NCBI GenBank assembly: GCA_949361645.1
Contig: OX442416.1
Span: 7,694,362 to 7,758,361 of the forward strand
DNA from: Spongilla lacustris
Lineage: Eukaryota; Porifera; Demospongiae; Spongillida; Spongillidae
Direction: 5' to 3'
DNA length: 64,000 bases
Position 1 is the stretch's first letter. Every line of letters starts with the position of its first letter. This document shows, one piece after another, positions 9,866-21,376 of the stretch. The notes beneath the pieces were generated by a model. The model worked only from the letters and a program-made list of their open reading frames with translations, had not been told where the DNA came from and made no database searches. The position numbers and the translations under genes were made by a program.

Positions 9866-12330
9866 CATACCTGAGTATGCTGTAAATATCGGTATAATGT
9901 AACGCAAACAGTATGTGATTACATCGCTCAGCCCAGCATATGGTATCCCTGTAACTGCAAAAGTAAATCATCTAAAAAGAAAAAAAAAGAAAAGAAAAAA
10001 AGAGGGATATTGGAAATTACTAGCGAATGTGAAGCGGACGAATGCGATTATTTGTCGAAGTGGGAATCTAGCGGGGCAGTCAAGTTGTCAAACCTGCATC
10101 ATGGGAGGATGAGAGGCGGGCCCAAACCCTTTTTTGCCAAACTCCTCGGGTGAAAAAGCACCTTCTTTGCAGGATTCGAACTCGCTACCCCGTGTTTATG
10201 GGCCACTGAATTTAGCGTTGCAGCCAAATGACTAGTTATGAATATGATATGCTAAAACTGTATTTAGCTACATCGCAGAGCCATTAATTAATCCATATAC
10301 ATTTAATTGTGTGCCGCAGAGTATTTTATGTTATTAATGCAGCCCTGGCAATAGACAGGGGTTCATACACGATGATCTATCGCCTTTTCATTGTAAGATC
10401 TACTTGCAGGGGGATGAGACGGTCTTGCCATCAGACGTGCCAGCAAAAAATGCTGTATGGGACGCGAAGTGCTTCTGTTACGAGGATTTCAGTGCTACAA
10501 AAAAAAAATGCATAGCTCTTTTCCTGTCATCCTTAGCCAAAATTGCAGACATTGTATAGGAAGTGTTTTCGTTTCTGGGGCTCTGTGCCTGACCACTTTT
10601 CAACTACTTCCTACGTGTCTTATCAAAATCCTCCCCCCCCCCCCCCCCAAACGCCTTCCTACACCGCTGCATATGTAAAACAGGTTATTGCAGTTTGTAA
10701 TCGCAATCTGTAGCGGGCTGTATAAACGTTAACGGCGCTGATTCAATACGTTGCTTTCTCCGATGGGTGTACCAGATTGTATACCAATGGTGTATCGTAT
10801 TGTAATGCAATACGGGCCTGTATCAGGTCTAGGGTTGTGTATAAAAGTGATGTAGTAATTGTGTACAAATTTTGCAAATCATTTTTTGTGATTTTCGACT
10901 TTCAAGTCATTAATACTTTTTAAGTATACCAACAAAGACCTGAAAAGATTATTTTAATTCATCAAATAATTTTTCTAAAATTATTAATATGCACATTGCA
11001 TTATAGAACTTTAGTGATTTATTAAAAAATCAAAGAAGTGCTGAAAAATCCTTAGATTTACATGTATAAATTAGTCAGCACTAAAACCTGTATAGGAAAT
11101 AAAAAAATCGAGTTGTTTTGAAACATTTCTGGCCTCGTCTTCTATTCACAAACAATTATGCGCATTATACATAGCGATTTGTAAACGGAGATTATAGGGG
11201 GGGGGTGTGGGTGGGGGGGGGGGGGGGCAATAGCATCACAAGTGGAAGCATGTTTCTTTATCATGTTGAATAACTATTGACTGCCTGAAATAGAAAGAAA
11301 TTTTCCAGATCAGGAAGACTAGTTACACCTGAAGGTGAAACTACTCACATAATTGACCACTTTGCCAACAGAGTATACTGTTGGTGAAATTCATCCATTA
11401 TTGATTGGCTTTGTATCATTGTCAAAATTAATTGCCATAGCAACGTAAATGTATCACCTTTTGGCACTGTGAGCTTGACTGGATTTACCATGGCTTAAAG
11501 AATCCAAATGGTTTATTTAGTGTTCGGTTCTATCTAGCTGTTGGGGCACTCATTGGGGCACTTATACTTGGACAATACACAGATGTACATGTAGTTAACT
11601 GCACAGGCAATTACCATTGATAAACGCACTCCATCCAGTCAAACAGAAACTGATACTGTAGTAGAACATTATCATCACAATGAATCAGTTTGTGTACATG
11701 TGTGTAGGTGTGTTGGTAAATGTATGCAAATGTGATATGTGAGCTGTGTATGTGTGTAGGTGTGTAGCACATGTGCATAGAGTGTGTGGTATCATGTGTT
11801 TGTGTATGTATAGGGGTGTAGTCTTGTGTCGGAATGTACATGTACACGTGTGTAGGAATGTGTGTAGGTGGTGTACGAGCATAGGAATGTGTTCGTGTGG
11901 GGTGCATGCATGTAGTGGTGTGGTGCATGTGTGGAGGATGTATGTGTATGGGTATACAATGTACATGTGTACATGTAGGGTGTGGTACGGGCATGTATGT
12001 TGTTTTACATGTGTGTAGAGTGTGGTGCAAAAGCATGCGTTTCGGTCTGTAGGCTGGAGATCATACAGAGGACTTGTGGCATATACTTCTGATAATATTC
12101 ACTTTTCTTTTCAGTAGACACTGCTTAATGAATAGCTCAGATATCTATTATAAAATTAATAATTATACTTGTCTGCAATGACTCTACGCCACTGATGCCC
12201 TACACGTAATAACAAAAAACTACGAAATGATGACAACATTTCAGTTCCAAATTAATGTGATAAATTTTGTATCACAATACCTTTTTAATTAGTTTGATCA
12301 TCCTTCTTTGACATGCATAATGGAATGTGC
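9866..12330 (+). repeat. Unit A composite repeat, copy 2 (with leading SINE-like module)
   Basis: Begins with TATGCTGTAAATATCGGTAT and ATTACATCGCTCAGCCCAGC, then the SINE-like module, then the same ordered landmarks as copy 1: GATGATCTATCGCCTTTTCA, poly-C before the ACGCCTTCCTAC phrase, TATAAACGTTAACGG, a G tract, CATTGGGGCACTTATACTTG, GT-rich run. Here the ACGTGCCAGCAAAAAATGCTG phrase that the hAT-like MITE disrupts in copy 1 is intact. It ends near 12330, where the retrotransposon cluster begins. Confidence 0.85.
10008..10250 (-). repeat. tRNA-derived SINE-like repeat
   Basis: On the minus strand it shows a TGGCTGCAACGCT A-box-like motif and a GAGTTCGAATCC B box about 44 bases apart, the spacing of a tRNA internal promoter. 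The outer arms do not pair into an acceptor stem, so it is a tRNA-derived repeat rather than a gene. The body continues through CGGGCCCGCCTCTCATCCTC (read as complement) to CCAATATC. Further copies lie at 25343, 33253, 43076, 50558 and 51769, and inverted at 58490-58760. Confidence 0.6.
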
Positions 12331-12384
12331 CGGTATCAGTACTTGCACCACTCTATAGACCTTTTTAACAACTTTGTTGATCCA

Positions 12385-13180
12385 CCTGCATGATTCAATT
12401 ACTCCTGATTCTAGTGACAACAGCTGTTCCACACTCACTCAACAAAATTGAGGATTGTCAGTTCAAGATACTTTTTGATAACTCCATTCCAATCGACAGG
12501 GCTCGTTTATAATCCACTTCTTCACCCCATGTCTCAGCTTGGCTATCAGTTACTCCATCCCCTAGCATGGGCCTTCACTTGAGGCTGTCTGAATTTCATG
12601 TGGCGATAAAATGGTGGCTCGGTATCCCAGTTGCTCAAGGTCAAAGTTGCTCTCAATGTAAAGCTGCCTTGGATGCTTGTGGCCATCATGCTCTGTGTTG
12701 CAAGTTGGGAGTTGCTGTTGTCTCTCGTCATAACAGGTTGAGAGACATCTACAATGATTTTTGTCACTCTGCATGTCTTGCTCCACAGCTAAAGATGGGT
12801 GGGTGGTCTAGGGATCATACTCGTCCAGCCGATGTTCTTGTTCCAAACTGGGTCCTGCATGGGTAAGCCAGCAGCTTTTTACCTGTCTGTTACATCAATG
12901 CTAAATGCACAAATTATTCAAGAAGCGTGTGTGACAGCAGGTTCAGCTGCCTTGGCTGCCCAGATCTGCAAGCATCGAGTCAATGATCAGGGAACTAGGC
13001 TGGGCATGTATCCCTCTTGTGGTGGAGATGTATGGATGTTGGGGTACTGAGGCTATTCAAGCACTATCAAGACTTGCTACTCGTTTGTCCACTAGGCGGA
13101 GACGAGATCTTTGGAGGACTCAGTTTGGCCCTTGTAAGAGCAAATTCCCGAGCCATCCTATCCCTCTCTTTGTAAACTGT
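12385..13180 (+). pseudogene. Non-LTR retrotransposon C-terminal region (CCHC + RLE), broken
   Basis: Recognisable from HSLNKIEDCQF through WWLG, a zinc-knuckle (C-x2-C ... GHHAL-x-C), SRHNRLRD, RPADVLV-x-NW, KPAAF and ELGW-x-CIP to the end. This order, CCHC followed by RPAD and a second Asp in a PD-(D/E)XK-like fold, matches the restriction-like endonuclease half of R2-type non-LTR elements. It has an in-frame stop near 12512 and at least two frameshifts (near 12862 and 12985), and the aspartate of the second motif has become tyrosine. Dead copy; no reverse transcriptase is attached. Confidence 0.7.
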
Positions 13181-13298
13181 TCGTGTTAGGTAAAGTACAG
13201 TAGGTGGTAGCATATTAATAATAATGTTCATTTGAGTATTCTCATTGTATTATATTATATGTATAGTTATCATTATCCTTTAATAATAATATTAACAG

Positions 13299-13576
13299 GT
13301 GTTGCAGCTCACAAAGCAGAGTGCCGAAAGCACTCTTCCAATGACCCGAAGTGTCAGGAGCTAGGGTGGGTATGCGTTCCTCTGGCAGTGGAATCGTATG
13401 GGAACTGGGGTAAAGAGGCCCAGAACACCTTCGCTAGACTAGCTTCCATCCTCTCAATCTCCCTGCACTGCCCCAAGGCAAAGGTCCTGACAGAGATTTA
13501 TGGTGGGCAGTTGAATACTTCATTAGTGAGGTCAGTAGCTAGGGCAATCCTGTCTAGAAGGTGCGTTCCAGGTTAA
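13299..13576 (+). pseudogene. RLE C-terminal fragment of a non-LTR retrotransposon
   Basis: Reads GVAAHKAECRKHSSNDPKCQ, then ELGWVCVPLAVESYGNWG and ends ILSRRCVPG-stop. It covers only the last third of the endonuclease domain; the zinc knuckle and RPAD motif are absent. It begins directly after an AT-rich TAATAATAATATTAA tract, as if cut at a microsatellite. Frame intact within the fragment. Confidence 0.65.
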
Positions 13577-13685
13577 AGAGTGTAGCTTTAGAGTGGAACT
13601 GTACATACAGTACATACATAGTTTACATGTAGCCTAATGATATATAATAAATAATACTGCTGCTGTATTTGCTGTATGATGCTTT

Positions 13686-13686
<1 letters not shown>

Positions 13687-13736
<50 letters not shown>

Positions 13737-13737
13737 C
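13687..13737. repeat. (AAT)n microsatellite
   Basis: Seventeen or so perfect ATA/TAA triplets. Similar tracts lie at 14237-14262, 14817-14862, 15229-15259, 16000-16030, 24239-24262 and 25221-25245, most of them at the boundary of a retrotransposon fragment. Confidence 0.95.
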
Positions 13738-13738
13738 T

Positions 13739-14169
13739 TATATGGTCAAGCTGGTATGTTGGGAAAGGCTTGCAAAATACTCACATCGGATGGTCTGGCT
13801 CCAAATAATGAAACTACATGGAACTTATTGCTGTCTAAACACCCGGCTTCTGAACTCCCTTCAATTCCAGAGATCACCCAGGAGCCTGTATCACTTGGCT
13901 CTAACTTCAACATTCTCTCAGTCCTAAGATCCTTCCCAAAGGATACTGGAGCAGGTCCTGCAGGCCTTCGTGTCCAACACCTGTTGGATGTATCCTCCAC
14001 TGCCCTTCCCACCCCAATCTGTGCCTCCCTCAGAGAGGTTATCAACTTGCTTGCTTCTGGGAAGGCTCCTCCCACAGTCTCTAAATATTTAGCAGGAGGA
14101 AATCTGATCGCTTTGAATAACTTCAAGGAAGGCTGCCCCCCAGATATAAGGCCAATTGTGGTTGATTAG
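13739..14169 (+). pseudogene. Reverse transcriptase N-terminal fragment (non-LTR)
   Basis: Opens straight out of the (AAT)n tract and reads GQAGMLGKACKILTSDGLAP, then SVLRSFPKDTGAGPAGLRVQ, VINLLASGKAPP, YLAGGNLIAL and PDIRPIVVD-stop. This is the finger region of a non-LTR reverse transcriptase (the GPAGLR, LAGGNLIAL and RPIVV motifs). The palm with the catalytic aspartates is missing; it stops 70 bases before the next (AAT)n tract. The part present has no internal frameshift. Confidence 0.7.
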
Positions 14170-14261
14170 TTATCCTTATTATTATTAAAATAATGTAGTT
14201 GTGTTTGTCCATTTATCGTGCTGTATCTGTATTCTGTTGTTAATAATAATAATAATAATGA

Positions 14262-14705
14262 CATTTTTTCAGACTTCTGCCAACGTGCTTGCCTGGGTCC
14301 ACGTCTAGAGATGGGACACAATCCCGCCCAGCAGATGTTCTTGTCCCTAACTGGGACCTTGGCAAACCTGCTGCCTTTGACTTGTCCGTCACGTCCACGC
14401 TACATTCAAGTGTCTTGCTAGAAGCGAGCGTGACGGCAGGTTCGGCAGCCCTTGCAGCTGAGAACAGAAAGCACAATAGCAATGACAGGAAGTGTGAAGA
14501 ACTGGGTTGGGTCTGCATCCCACTTGTGGTCGAGACCTATGGGTGTTGGGGTGCTGCAGCAGTGGCGGCTTTTTCTAAGCTTGCTGGTCGTCTTTCCACC
14601 AGGCTAAACCAACCCAAATCCAGGACCATCTTTAGAATATACAGCCGCCTAGGCCTAGCCTTAGTGAGAGCCAACTGCAGAGCCATCCTGTCCAGGGTAA
14701 CTTGA
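14262..14705 (+). pseudogene. RLE fragment of a non-LTR retrotransposon, one frameshift
   Basis: Starts at an (AAT)n tract with DFCQRACLGPRLEMG, shifts frame near 14320, then reads RPADVLVPNWDLGKPAAFDL, GSAALAAENRKHNSNDRKCE, ELGWVCIPLVVETYGCWG and ends AILSRVT-stop. Both endonuclease acid positions (PAD and AFD, 14 residues apart) are kept, but the zinc knuckle is lost. Same family as its neighbours, with its own point changes. Confidence 0.7.
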
Positions 14706-14869
14706 CTGTAAGGCCTGAAGTGCCTCTCTTTTAGGTTCAATTCCGAGGTTTTATGCATTTAGCACCAATATTAGTAATGTGATGTTATATTCATTCGTTC
14801 ATGTATTCTATGTATATAATAATAATTACAATAATAAATAATAATAATAATAATAATAATAATCTCAAA

Positions 14870-15115
14870 AGAGGAAGAAGTATTCCTCTCTTGGAGCTAA
14901 ATACTTCTTTGTTCCCATAGCATGTGAGTCTCTTGGTGTGTTTGGTGCTGAAGCATTGTCCTTTCTTAAGGACCTTGGCCATCGTCTGCACAAAACCACT
15001 GGAGACTCACATCCTACCAATTCTTACTCCAGCGCCTTTCTGTGGCTATCCAGAGAGGAAATTCCACCTCCGTCTTGGGAACATTAAGTTCCTTTGATGG
15101 TTTAGATGACTTTTA
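14870..15115 (+). pseudogene. C-terminal tail of a second RLE/retroelement family
   Basis: After another (AAT)n tract it reads KKYSSLGAKYFFVPIACESL, GVFGAEALSFLKDLGHRLHK and, after one frameshift near 15040, QRLSVAIQRGNSTSVLGT before a stop at about 15115. The FVP-x-ACESLG and lGhRl-x-TGD pattern with a terminal AIQRGN is the tail of PD-(D/E)XK-type domains that follow reverse transcriptases. It is clearly diverged from the ELGWVC family around it, so a different element contributed it. Confidence 0.5.
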
Positions 15116-15223
15116 GTTCTGTGTGTGAGTGATTGAGTGTGTTAGTGTGCCAGTACATTGTATATGTTAGGTTGTGTTGTTGTTAGCCATATATGTTAGT
15201 TTATCATGTAAAAAATTTAAAAA

Positions 15224-15257
<34 letters not shown>

Positions 15258-15261
<4 letters not shown>

Positions 15262-15922
15262 TCCTTCTATTGAACTTGGTTTACACTTGGAACCCAATGA
15301 GTACCAGGTGGCAGTCAGGTGGTGGCTGGGATTGGACACATCGGGGACTGCAATGTGCCCTTTCTGCCCAGGTGTTGGTCTGGACCCTTTGGGTCATCAT
15401 TGTGTCACTTGCCGACATGGTGGAGATGTAGTGTGGCGACACAACCTCCTGCGTGAAGCCATAGCTAGTTTGTGCCGCACTGCCCATCTCAGTATAGCAG
15501 TGGAGAAAGGTGGTGGAGGTCATGACCACACTCGTCCAGCTGATGTATTGATTGCTGGGTGGGATAGAGGCAAACATGCAGCTTTGGACATCACTGTGGC
15601 TTCACCACTTTGCCCTGCCATTCTACCTGAAGCTAGCCATCAATCTGGAGCTGCAGCTAACTCTGCTGAGCTAAGAAAACTTAATGCTAACAGCACCAAG
15701 TGCACGGAACTGGGCTGGACATGTATCCCCATGGCTGTTGAAACGTTTGGTCATTGGGGTAGGAAGGCTCAGGGTGTATTGTCTAGGTTGGCATCCCACC
15801 TGTCAATTAGCCTCTCCCAGCCCAGAGCTGCAATGGTTGCCGACATTTATGGACGTCTCAACATCATCTTGGTGAGGTCGGTGTCCAGAGCCATCCTCTC
15901 CAGACTACCACAATCAGGCTGA
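15258..15922 (+). CDS. Intact CCHC + RLE frame of a non-LTR retrotransposon
   Basis: About 211 codons from an upstream (AAT)n tract to a stop at 15922 with no break. It shows WWLGLD, the knuckle CPFC...LDPLGHHCVTC, WRHNLLRE, RPADVLI-x-GW with ALDITVASPL 14 residues on, KCTELGWTCIPMAVETFG and LVRSVSRAILSR at the end. These are the CCHC and restriction-like endonuclease parts of an R2-type element; the endonuclease nicks target DNA. The reverse transcriptase is absent, so on its own it is a 5'-truncated element. No start methionine is specially supported. Confidence 0.65.
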
Positions 15923-15997
15923 ATTTATTTAGCTAATTGTAACTATGTAACACATTTATTACTCGCATTTGGCGTATGTCATGTATATTTGACAGTT

Positions 15998-16030
<33 letters not shown>

Positions 16031-16032
<2 letters not shown>

Positions 16033-17135
16033 CTGCAAAAGCTAGGTCAGCATTTGCACTAGTATTATCTGCCACTCTAAGGTCGGCTTTATGGATGAAT
16101 GATGAAATGTCATGGCTGAAGCTTTTTCTACTTCCCAAGTGTGTTCTAGTCTCATCCAAGCGCAGAGGATGTCATCATAAGCCAGTGTCTTTTCAGCATC
16201 TTTGCAACCTATGGTCTGAAGGACGATTTGATGTTCTCTGGGAACATGCCACTCATCAGGCCACACTAAGAGATCGTCATCCTAAGCAGCGCAGCGCAAA
16301 GTATCCTCACTGCCATATCTCTTGCGAAGGAGGGGCTGTATGGCAAAGCTTATCACACCTCCACAGGTATTGCCCCCAACACAGAGGGAATTGTTGCAGT
16401 CCAAACACCCCAAGGGAACTCCTCTTACAGCATCATCAATTGAGGCTCTGGGTTCTAACATTCTCCCCCCAGATTTTGACATGTTGTCAAACTTAAGGTC
16501 CTTCCCAAAGGCAACAGCATGTGGACCCTCAGGTCTACGCATTCAACATTTGGTGGACACTGCAGAGGTGCCGATGCCTACATCAATTTGCTCGTCTCTT
16601 AGAGATGTTGTTAATCTCTTGGCTTCGGGAAAAGTCGCATCAGGTATCTCAAAACACCTAGCCGGAGGCAGTCTTACTGCTATAGTCAAAGACAGACCAG
16701 ATTCATCTCCAGATGCTCGCCCAATTGCCGTGGGAGAGGCTTTGAGGCGCCTGGTTGGCAAATGCTTCTGTCTGGTAACAAAAGCCAAAGTGGCTAATTT
16801 TTTTGAACCTCATCAGTTCTGAGTGGCATGTCCTTCGGGGGCCGATAAGGTCATCCACGGCTTGAGGAACTGTATGGATGAACACTGGAATACTGATGAC
16901 TTTGTAACTTTGATATGAGAAATGCATTTAACAAAGTGTCCTGCCAGGCTGTACTTGATGAGACAGAGTGTGGTGTACATCTTCCAGAGCTGCTCCCCTG
17001 GGCTTCATGGTGCTATCGTCAGCACCCTACACTATGGCACACAATGGGAACTATTAGTTCAGAGGCTTGGGTGCAACAAGGGGAACTACGACTTGACTTG
17101 GGACTAGTACTCTCGCTAGTCCCCAGTCACGTCTA
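16031..17135 (+). pseudogene. Reverse transcriptase N-terminal half (non-LTR), frameshifted
   Basis: Begins at the (AAT)n tract (16000-16030) with KARSAFALVLSATLRSALWM, changes frame near 16320, then reads SNLRSFPKATACGPSGLRIQ, VVNLLASGKVASG, LAGGSLTAI, ARPIAVGEALRRLVGKC. After a stop near 16822 it continues VIHGLRNCMDEHWNTDD and DMRNAFNKVS (motif A, catalytic Asp) and VQQGELRLDLG (a damaged motif B). It ends before the YxDD box. At least three frame breaks. Upstream part of the same family as the RLE fragments nearby. Confidence 0.7.
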
Positions 17136-18600
17136 TAGATATTCATAGATATTAGAGTTGACTCTAATGGTCTGGGCCAAAGCGACAGGACTAATCTGAT
17201 TCCCAGGGCCGTTGTTAGCTGGCACGGGCCCCGGGGCTATATAGACCCTATACACGGATCAGTTATATACATGTATGCGTGACATCTAGTTTGATTAAAC
17301 AACCTGGCCTTGCTATTAATCATTACTTGACACACTAGCATATACATGTACATGTACTTCCTTGATGTAATTGAAATACTATAATGATCAACAGCATGCA
17401 TGCCCATCTGTGCATATCATCTGCCTTCTATATAACTGCAATACTGTTACACACAAAATAGATTGATATTTGCTTTTGTAATCGTCATACTGTGTTTAGC
17501 CGGTGCTCTTTTGTGGTTTTGCATGTATTCTTAATGTTTCATCACTTTCACTTCAGCTATATGAATTTTTCGCTGACTTGTTAACAGACTGCGCCACTGA
17601 TGATGACTTTAAAATTACTTCTTTGATGCTGTCCATGACACAACATCATGCAGTTTCGTACTGATTTTGTCGCTATTTTTGTAGTTTCCGGCACTTCATA
17701 TTACGGTTGAAGGAAATATTTACAGATACAATCAGTTCTGAGGAACGTGTTTTAGTCAAGAGTTAATATAAGCTTAATTACTGCAAGCTCAGATAAATGC
17801 ACTATACTGGCGTCCTAGATCACAAACGTCCTAGATTTATAGCTAATAATCTAGATATCTGGGACTAAAGATTAAAAGCCGTTTCTTATCAAATCAGGAG
17901 CTAGATGTTCACCCAAATCATTTTTTATTGATGAACCTTATGTGATCAGTATATGTAACTGTCAATCGTCTATCTAAATAGCCACAAAGTAATTAATGTA
18001 TAAAAGCCAAAGATAATGAAATAAGTTTATTATAGTAATAAATAACATTAATAAGTTGGAGCCGGTATATAGGTATATATGCAAGAGACACTTCCCAGCT
18101 GCTGAATGGCCACACAGGTACAACATTAACATGTATATACGTAGTTGCAGTAACACAATAGACCTGAGCATTTTTTTTATACTTCTAGCGTGCATGTGTT
18201 ATACATAATATATGTTATCCGCGCGTAGCCATCAAGCTTGTGTAGTTATCAGTTTACGCGTGAATCAATGCAGTCCAACTGTCCGATACTATACAATGTA
18301 ATCATTAGATACACTTGCAAACTTCATTTATATATTGATTATCACCGCCGGCTGCTGCACCGAAGCATTTACAGGTCATATGACCATCGTATTGCTTTTA
18401 AAGCCTTGCGTTCACATCCGAACATAGACATGTACATCACAAAAATAAACTACAATTGATACATGCATGCATACACTAATCAATTCAGCCTGAGCAAAAC
18501 TATTTACAATTTAAATGAAGTGATATGATATGATATGTACATTAGTAGAAAACATCAACCGTTCGGGTGCATCGGACTGGGCGCTCTTCTATAATATCTC
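17136..18600. other. No gene seen
   Basis: AT-rich unique-looking sequence. A GGGCCGTTGTTAGCTGGCAC phrase at 17210 resembles a transposon end, but no partner was found. Short frames only. The right part holds the 3' flank of the first secreted-protein gene, which is similar to the flanks of its paralogues only in the last few hundred bases. Confidence 0.6.
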
Positions 18601-18614
18601 TATCTTATTGCCGG

Positions 18615-19151
18615 TCAAATCATTGTCACTACACACTCCGGATCTGAGGACAATAGGTTGCATGGACCCGCTACTTCACCATTTGATTCAAAGGCTATAT
18701 AGCAATCTGAATGTCCATCGAGACTCTTTAGAGTATCCGGTCCTGCTTTTTCCCATCTCGTTAGGCTTGTATCAGTGGCAGTTCCAACTACCAGGGTATA
18801 TTCATGACCATCACTGCGCATGCTCTCTGTTGCATTGAATGCGGCCATGCAATCCCGTCTCATTAGTATACCCGCATCGGACGATCGGTTGACAATATTC
18901 TGTAGCATTAGAAATACCCCGCGCTTGTTCATTACTTCCAATTGGATATAAGAATCTTTGAGGTATTTTAAAAACACCGTTGCCGAATTTCCATTTGAGT
19001 TTGCTTTGATATCTCCGTTTTCGGACACTAAGTGTCCCGATTGCTGGCTAAGCAACCTCACCTGTTCAGCAGCTGCACCTGCTGTCACAGGCAACGTATG
19101 AGCATCCGTACAAAGCGCGATGGTGGCGATGCTGCATATACATGTATACAT
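18615..19151 (-). CDS. Secreted FGF-like/beta-trefoil candidate, paralogue 1 (diverged)
   Basis: 178 residues, single exon. A hydrophobic start (MYTCICSIATIALCTDAHTL) fits a signal peptide, followed by EQVRLLSQQSGHLVSENGDI, FLKYLKDSYIQLEVMNKRGV, HEYTLVVGTATDTSLTRWEK and a Cys-containing tail. Compared with its paralogues it has lost three residues in the GHFVRVSENG strand, and an inserted TACATGTATACATGTA changes the N terminus, so the ATG used here lies inside what was the signal sequence. Strand order and spacing resemble the FGF core; this is inference. Probably a decaying or diverging copy. Promoter with TATA about 80 bases upstream. Confidence 0.5.
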   Translation of the reverse strand: MYTCICSIATIALCTDAHTLPVTAGAAAEQVRLLSQQSGHLVSENGDIKANSNGNSATVFLKYLKDSYIQLEVMNKRGVFLMLQNIVNRSSDAGILMRRDCMAAFNATESMRSDGHEYTLVVGTATDTSLTRWEKAGPDTLKSLDGHSDCYIAFESNGEVAGPCNLLSSDPECVVTMI

Positions 19152-19229
19152 GTAGCGTAACGATTATGACAGTTTCCCATTCTTACACGGCACGATCCAA
19201 TTTTGTTGCCTGTTCGTACTGTGATGTTT

Positions 19230-19241
19230 GTATTTATATAG
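19230..19241 (-). promoter_or_regulatory. TATA box of secreted-protein paralogue 1
   Basis: CTATATAAATAC on the minus strand, about 80 bases before the start codon, within a block that is nearly identical upstream of all four paralogues. Confidence 0.65.
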
Positions 19242-20320
19242 TTCTGTTACCAGTGTTCGAAATGCGGATTCTACGAAAGTTACTATTAAAAAGTCCTATA
19301 AGGGAATAGATAACCGCTATCACGATTGCAATGACGCAACCCTGAACAGGACGGACATATCACGCTCATTTGTGCAAAAAAGGAATTCTTTTAATAACAT
19401 GCTGCAGGTGTAACAGGATATAGCATGTCCCACCGGATAGTATATCCGAGGATACATTGCATGTCCCCTACATACCTTCGACGCATGCATGCATCTACAT
19501 ATCATCTGTCTCATTGATCCGAAGTTCTCCATGGGCTGATTACAATAACTAGCCGACAAGCGACTCCGTATACTACGAATCACTTCCGTTCAAACATGCA
19601 AAATGGTGTTACATTACGCAGCCTCATGATGATAACGTTATTTTGGAGCATCTTAATTCACCTCACCTTCTCAGTACGGCTATGGAGAACAGGTACTGGC
19701 GCACTTTACTATTCCTCTGAAGAAGACCATGCAGTGCTATGATTTCAGCTAAAGTTTTGCGTGGTGCCTAATTAGTAACTCATGTACTGTTTCTGTTCAC
19801 ACCACCCAGTTCAAAGCTTTGAACTTACAAGAATCAAGATGAATTTTGTTAACAAGATTTACTGCTGAATACGGTTTCCCGCCCCACGCCCCCCCCCCCC
19901 CCCCCCCCCCCCCCTCTCCCCCCAACTCTCTAGGGGGTCCGTCAAAAAAATTGTACATCCAGGGAATACAGTCCGTGCATGCATGGGAGAAGGCGGACTC
20001 AATTCCCTGACAGAATTGAGGTTTGATTTTGATTGAAACAATGTACCTCCCATCCGTACCCTACTTGTACCCCATCGATCAGGGACTATTTTCGCTTGGG
20101 TTAATTTCACTGGGCAACAACAAAAAAGATCCGGAGATGAATTAAGGGCGCCGAAGGCGCGTATGCAAGATGACCGGAGTGCCCCCCCCCCCCCCCCCTC
20201 CCCCCGCCCCCCTTTTCCCCCGGACCTTAAGGAGCGAAGCTCCGCCTACGCAGGCAAGCTTGGGCATGCATCACAGTTACAGTCTGTAAAAACAAAATGC
20301 TCAGCTTTCTAAAACACAAT
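19242..20320. other. Upstream repeat module and poly-C MITE-like DNA; no gene
   Basis: 19242-19590 is the upstream module shared by the secreted-protein genes and the ends of Unit A (GTTACCAGTGTTCGAAATGC, CCCTGAACAGGACGGACATA, GATCCGAAGTTCTCCATGGG). 19880-20230 holds two long C tracts (19889-19913, and 20183-20206 with a T) in symmetric-looking context (AGGGCGCCGAAGGCGC; GGAGCGAAGCTCC), likely degraded MITEs. No coding frame is supported. Confidence 0.6.
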
Positions 20321-20323
20321 GCA

Positions 20324-20594
20324 TAGACCCCTTTCATATGACGTCAAAAATCACATGAAATAATAATTTAATGAAATTCATTTGAGGTTAATTCAATTCA
20401 TATTCAATGCTGTCGCCATCTTGGTGCACAAGTTACTGTAAAAAAAATTAAACCAAACCCATAATCAAGTACTGTGAACGTACAGTAATTTGTTTTGCCC
20501 ATACCGTCCTATAGTAGCTTGAGCACCAAGATGGCGGACAATAAAAATTTTTAATTTCAATGAATGTCATTGCTCACGCGATGAAAAGGGTCTA
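20324..20594. mobile_element. MITE with TAGACCC terminal inverted repeats
   Basis: Left end TAGACCCCTTTCAT, right end ATGAAAAGGGTCTA, 271 bp. An inner inverted pair, CGCCATCTTGGTGC-CAAG on the left and CTTG-GCACCAAGATGGCG on the right, extends the symmetry. A TA duplication is possible at the edges. No coding content. Confidence 0.65.
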
Positions 20595-20844
20595 TTGGTT
20601 ACATTGGGCACATCACGCTTACCAAACTGCATGGTAGTAAACTCTTGTATCAATCCCTTCTCCTCCCCTCGTTCATACCTATGAAGTACGCTAATAATAA
20701 GCGTAACGTATTTCATCCAGCGTATGCATATACATGTATAACAGTTAAGAATAAGACCGAAGAAAAAGGTTAAATTATACAGAAGCTGCATAGTTGGCAA
20801 CCTGTGATCAGCTTTTCGAACCAAAGGTGCCAGCCCTTACGTGC

Positions 20845-21115
20845 ATGTATTTTATGGTGTATGGAGGGGGGGGGGGGGGGGGGGGGGGACTGTATTTACT
20901 GTATTCCCTAGGGAATTGAGGATAATTGGTTTTGATGGACATTCAGGACAAATTAGACAAATATGAATATAGACGTAATGGTGTGGATATATACATGCAT
21001 TTCATGGTGTATTGGGGGAGGGGGGGGGGGGACTGTATTTACTGTATTCCCTAGGGAATTGAGTCCGGATAATTGGTTTTGATGGACATTCAGGACAAAT
21101 TAGACAATAGACGTA
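20845..21115. repeat. Direct tandem duplication of about 150 bp with G tracts
   Basis: Two copies of a segment running from ATGGTGTAT, through a G tract, GACTGTATTTACTGTATTCC, CTAGGGAATTGAG and GGACATTCAGGACAAATTAG, to ACGTAATGGTG. The G tracts differ in length. Noncoding. Confidence 0.85.
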
Positions 21116-21147
21116 ATGGTGGATTGCCGTTTGTATTATGAGGAAGT

Positions 21148-21330
21148 TCCGTGTCGTTTGCTTTGATATCTCCGTTCTCTGCAGACACTTGAACGAAGTG
21201 TCCTGAGCAGCATCACCTTTTCAGCAGCTCAGTGCGCTTGCTGTCACAGGCAACGTATGAGCATCCTTACAAAGCACGATTATGGCGATGCTGCATAGTA
21301 GTGACAAGATTACCCATTCTTACACGGCGT
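21148..21330 (-). pseudogene. Truncated relic of the secreted FGF-like gene
   Basis: On the minus strand it matches the first 60 or so codons of the paralogues: a signal-peptide part (LCSIAIIVLCKDAHTLPVTA), then a stop, then the strand around TSFK/ENGDIKAN out of frame. Everything beyond about residue 60 is missing, replaced by unrelated DNA at 21148. Its promoter with a TATA-like motif is preserved at 21365-21376. Confidence 0.75.
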
Positions 21331-21364
21331 ATCTTATTTTGCTGTCTTTTCGTCGTGTGATGTT

Positions 21365-21376
21365 GTATTTATATAC
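21365..21376 (-). promoter_or_regulatory. TATA-like motif of the relic copy
   Basis: GTATATAAATAC on the minus strand in the conserved promoter block, now upstream of a broken gene. Confidence 0.5.
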